The notes under the pieces were generated by a model. It was not told the DNA's origin and ran no database searches. It was given only the letters and a program-made list of their open reading frames with translations. The translations under genes were made by a program, and so were the position numbers. From Eubacterium sp. (GTDB taxonomy: Bacteria; Bacillota_A; Clostridia; Lachnospirales; Lachnospiraceae): DNA of 6,825 nucleotides. Where the stretch lies: positions 1 through 6,825 of the forward strand of contig JAILEL010000164.1 in the NCBI GenBank assembly GCA_024687845.1. Reading direction: 5' to 3'. How positions within the stretch are numbered: position 1 is the stretch's first letter; the number at the start of each line of letters is the position of its first letter. Of the stretch, positions 5,293 to 6,825 are shown one piece after another.

Positions 5293-6402
5293 ATGACTGA
5301 TGTTCAAAATGTAATAATTGAATATATTGATAGTTCATATCAATTTGTCAGGTGGCTTGATGATAAGCATTCTGTTCAGCTTGTTAAAAGTAAAATAGAT
5401 GGCTGTGAATACGTGTGCAAATTAAAACAACATTATAATCTCGAAATTTATGAAAACCTGAAGAGGCTTAGCCTCGATTGTGTTCCCCAGATATATGAAC
5501 TTATTGAAACAAAATACGGTCTGATTATTTTTGAAGAATATATTCAGGGGAGCAGTCTTGAAGATATAAGTCTTGGATCAAATCAAAAATCTGTTATAGA
5601 AGAGAGAATATGTGAAATAGGACGTAAGATATGTGATAATCTAAAATCTATTCATTCCATCAATCCTCCAATAATACACAGGGATATAAAGCCTCAGAAC
5701 ATTATTATATCAGGAGAAAATATATATCTTATAGATTTTGATATTGCCAAGAATTATACAGGAGATAAATCAAGGGACACTTTTCTGATGGGGACAAAAG
5801 ATTTTGCAGCACCAGAACAATTCGGTTTTTCAGAAAGTGATGTAAGAACTGATATATATGGGCTGGGCGCTACGCTTAAATATCTGGCATTAAAAGAAAG
5901 ACTTGATTCTCCAAAACTTAATACAATTATAAAGAAAGCAACGCAGATAGATGCAAAGAAACGTTATCAGAATGTCGAAGAAATGAAGAAAGCACTGGAA
6001 GCAAGAAGTGGCTACAATATCCGAATGCAGATTAAAAAATATCTTCCACCGGGATTTAGAAGAGGAAATGTATTTTTCATGCTTATAGCAGCGATATTTT
6101 ATCTTGTTTGGGGCTTTATCTGCACCACATTTAAAATGGATCCTAATCCTTATACAGGTATATATTATGAAATATACAAATGGCTTGGAAGAATATATAT
6201 GACAGTGATTTCTCTATTTATTGTTGGCTTTTCTTTTAATTATCTTGGGGTTCAGGATAAACTGCTGGAAATATTTAAACTGAACAGAATGAAGAAATTT
6301 TTAAAAATTTTAGCTGTAATAATAATTGATGTTCTGTTTGTGATATTTACCTTTCTTTTTTATATAATTGTGGTTGCACTCATTTTGGGAAAACAGATAT
6401 AA
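5293..6402 (+). CDS. Hanks-type Ser/Thr protein kinase with three C-terminal TM helices
   Basis: A 369-aa membrane kinase. Catalytic landmarks: the ATP-anchoring Lys is likely K43 (YVCKLK); the C-helix Glu is E51 or E54; the hinge is IIFEEYIQGSSLE (78-90); the catalytic loop HRDIKPQN (129-136) is intact; the metal-binding motif is DFD (148-150) in place of DFG; the activation segment carries GTKDFAAPE (167-175); the F-helix Asp is D187 (RTDIYGLG); and the final conserved Arg is R224 (KKRYQ). The usual GxGxxG loop is absent (around 21-31 there is no Gly). The kinase domain is cytosolic, and hydrophobic helices lie at about 260-280, 300-320 and 336-365 with no large extracellular sensor such as PASTA. 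Start is set by AGAGGA at 5281-5286. The next gene, a zinc-ribbon protein, starts 30 bases on and is probably co-transcribed. The catalytic residues present suggest activity; substrates are unknown. Confidence 0.92.
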   Translation: MTDVQNVIIEYIDSSYQFVRWLDDKHSVQLVKSKIDGCEYVCKLKQHYNLEIYENLKRLSLDCVPQIYELIETKYGLIIFEEYIQGSSLEDISLGSNQKSVIEERICEIGRKICDNLKSIHSINPPIIHRDIKPQNIIISGENIYLIDFDIAKNYTGDKSRDTFLMGTKDFAAPEQFGFSESDVRTDIYGLGATLKYLALKERLDSPKLNTIIKKATQIDAKKRYQNVEEMKKALEARSGYNIRMQIKKYLPPGFRRGNVFFMLIAAIFYLVWGFICTTFKMDPNPYTGIYYEIYKWLGRIYMTVISLFIVGFSFNYLGVQDKLLEIFKLNRMKKFLKILAVIIIDVLFVIFTFLFYIIVVALILGKQI

Positions 6403-6432
6403 TTAGAATTATTAAATAAGAGAGGACTTATT

Positions 6433-6825
6433 ATGAAGGTTATTTGTAAATGTTGTCATAAGATGTTTGATTATGACATGTACATGGGGCTCTGTCCGAA
6501 ATGTGGAAGAGTATATCGTCGTGAGAAGGGGATGTATACCGATGTTGAAAAAGATATGGTTGGAGATTTTCATCTTCATGTAGATGACGGCGGACTTAAT
6601 CGGGGAATAGCTGGTGTTGTATATAATCAGGGTAGTGAAGAAGTATTCAAGAACCACGCAAATGGATTCGATGAGGATATGGAGGATTATTCACAGCATA
6701 GTGTCAGACCAGCACCAAGACCGGAACCAAGCTATGAATCAAGACTAGAATCAAGACCAACTGAGAGAAGTTATAGGCAGGAATCGGTAATGACACAGGG
6801 AGGAAATAATCAAAGAATAGCAGCT
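6433..6825 (+). CDS. Zinc-ribbon protein with Arg/Ser/Glu-rich linker, 3' end outside window
   Basis: The frame is open from ATG 6433 to the window end (131 codons visible). Ribosome site GAGAGGA precedes it, seven bases from the ATG. The N-terminus is a small zinc-ribbon: C5, C7, C8, then CPKCG (C21, C24). Residues 28-66 (RREKGMYTDVEKDMVGDF..., HLHVDDGG) are very strongly conserved in the broken copy at 694. From about residue 67 the composition changes to a low-complexity linker with repeated RPxPxxE and ESRxxSR type units (PAPRPEPSYESRLESRPTE), so a further domain or membrane helix is likely beyond the window. It lies 30 bases after the kinase and is probably in one operon with it; the Ser/Thr-containing linker could be a kinase substrate, which is pure inference. 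An opposite-strand frame covering this stretch is a shadow. Confidence 0.82.
   Translation, partial: MKVICKCCHKMFDYDMYMGLCPKCGRVYRREKGMYTDVEKDMVGDFHLHVDDGGLNRGIAGVVYNQGSEEVFKNHANGFDEDMEDYSQHSVRPAPRPEPSYESRLESRPTERSYRQESVMTQGGNNQRIAA

Noticed and set aside
6412..6657. 81-aa reading frame on the - strand
   Set aside because: It is the antisense shadow of the zinc-ribbon gene at 6433, whose paralogue shows protein-level conservation in the + frame.

Overview
The window looks like a piece of a Clostridia chromosome, most likely from the family Lachnospiraceae. This is inferred from the moderately AT-rich coding sequence, very AT-rich intergenic DNA, strong AGGAGG-type ribosome sites, a DUF5067 lipid-anchored/membrane-type protein, a secreted Gly/Ser-rich beta-helix protein with a lysine-rich Ig-like tail, and an XRE regulator next to a short transmembrane Ser/Thr kinase. 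No tRNA, rRNA, CRISPR array, transposase or integrase is visible.

Layout. (1) Bases 1-604 hold the 3' nine-tenths of a cyclase/kynurenine-formamidase-like metalloenzyme on +. (2) Bases 641-906 hold a regulatory-looking element followed by a short zinc-ribbon gene that is broken by one TAG codon; its reading frame ends by overlapping the start of an unrecognised 228-aa protein (903-1589). (3) A strong bidirectional terminator (1647-1696) separates this from a convergent secreted beta-helix protein on - (1723-3426). (4) Bases 3427-3914 are non-coding but full of structure: an extended -10 promoter, a 36-base element, a 26-base hairpin, a tandem 17-mer and palindromes. (5) A two-TM DUF5067 protein (+, 3915-4673) and an XRE regulator (-, 4722-5150) converge on a shared terminator. 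(6) Divergent from the regulator is an Hanks-type Ser/Thr kinase with three C-terminal TM helices (5293-6402), followed after 30 bases by an intact zinc-ribbon gene that runs out of the window (6433-6825).

Two observations tie the window together. First, the intact zinc-ribbon gene (6433 on) and the broken one (694 on) are paralogues: over 66 codons they differ by about 20 synonymous codons, no missense codon, and a single nonsense codon. Second, an element built from GACTTAAGAGT, a T-rich spacer and GAGTT occurs three times: upstream of the broken zinc-ribbon gene, upstream of the beta-helix gene (on -), and upstream of the kinase. The last two are near-identical 36/38-base copies in inverted orientation, both pointing outward from the DUF5067-XRE segment. 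The simplest reading is a small regulon, possibly controlled by the adjacent XRE protein, joining a membrane kinase, zinc-ribbon proteins and a secreted surface protein. An invertible segment is an alternative. Both are inferences.
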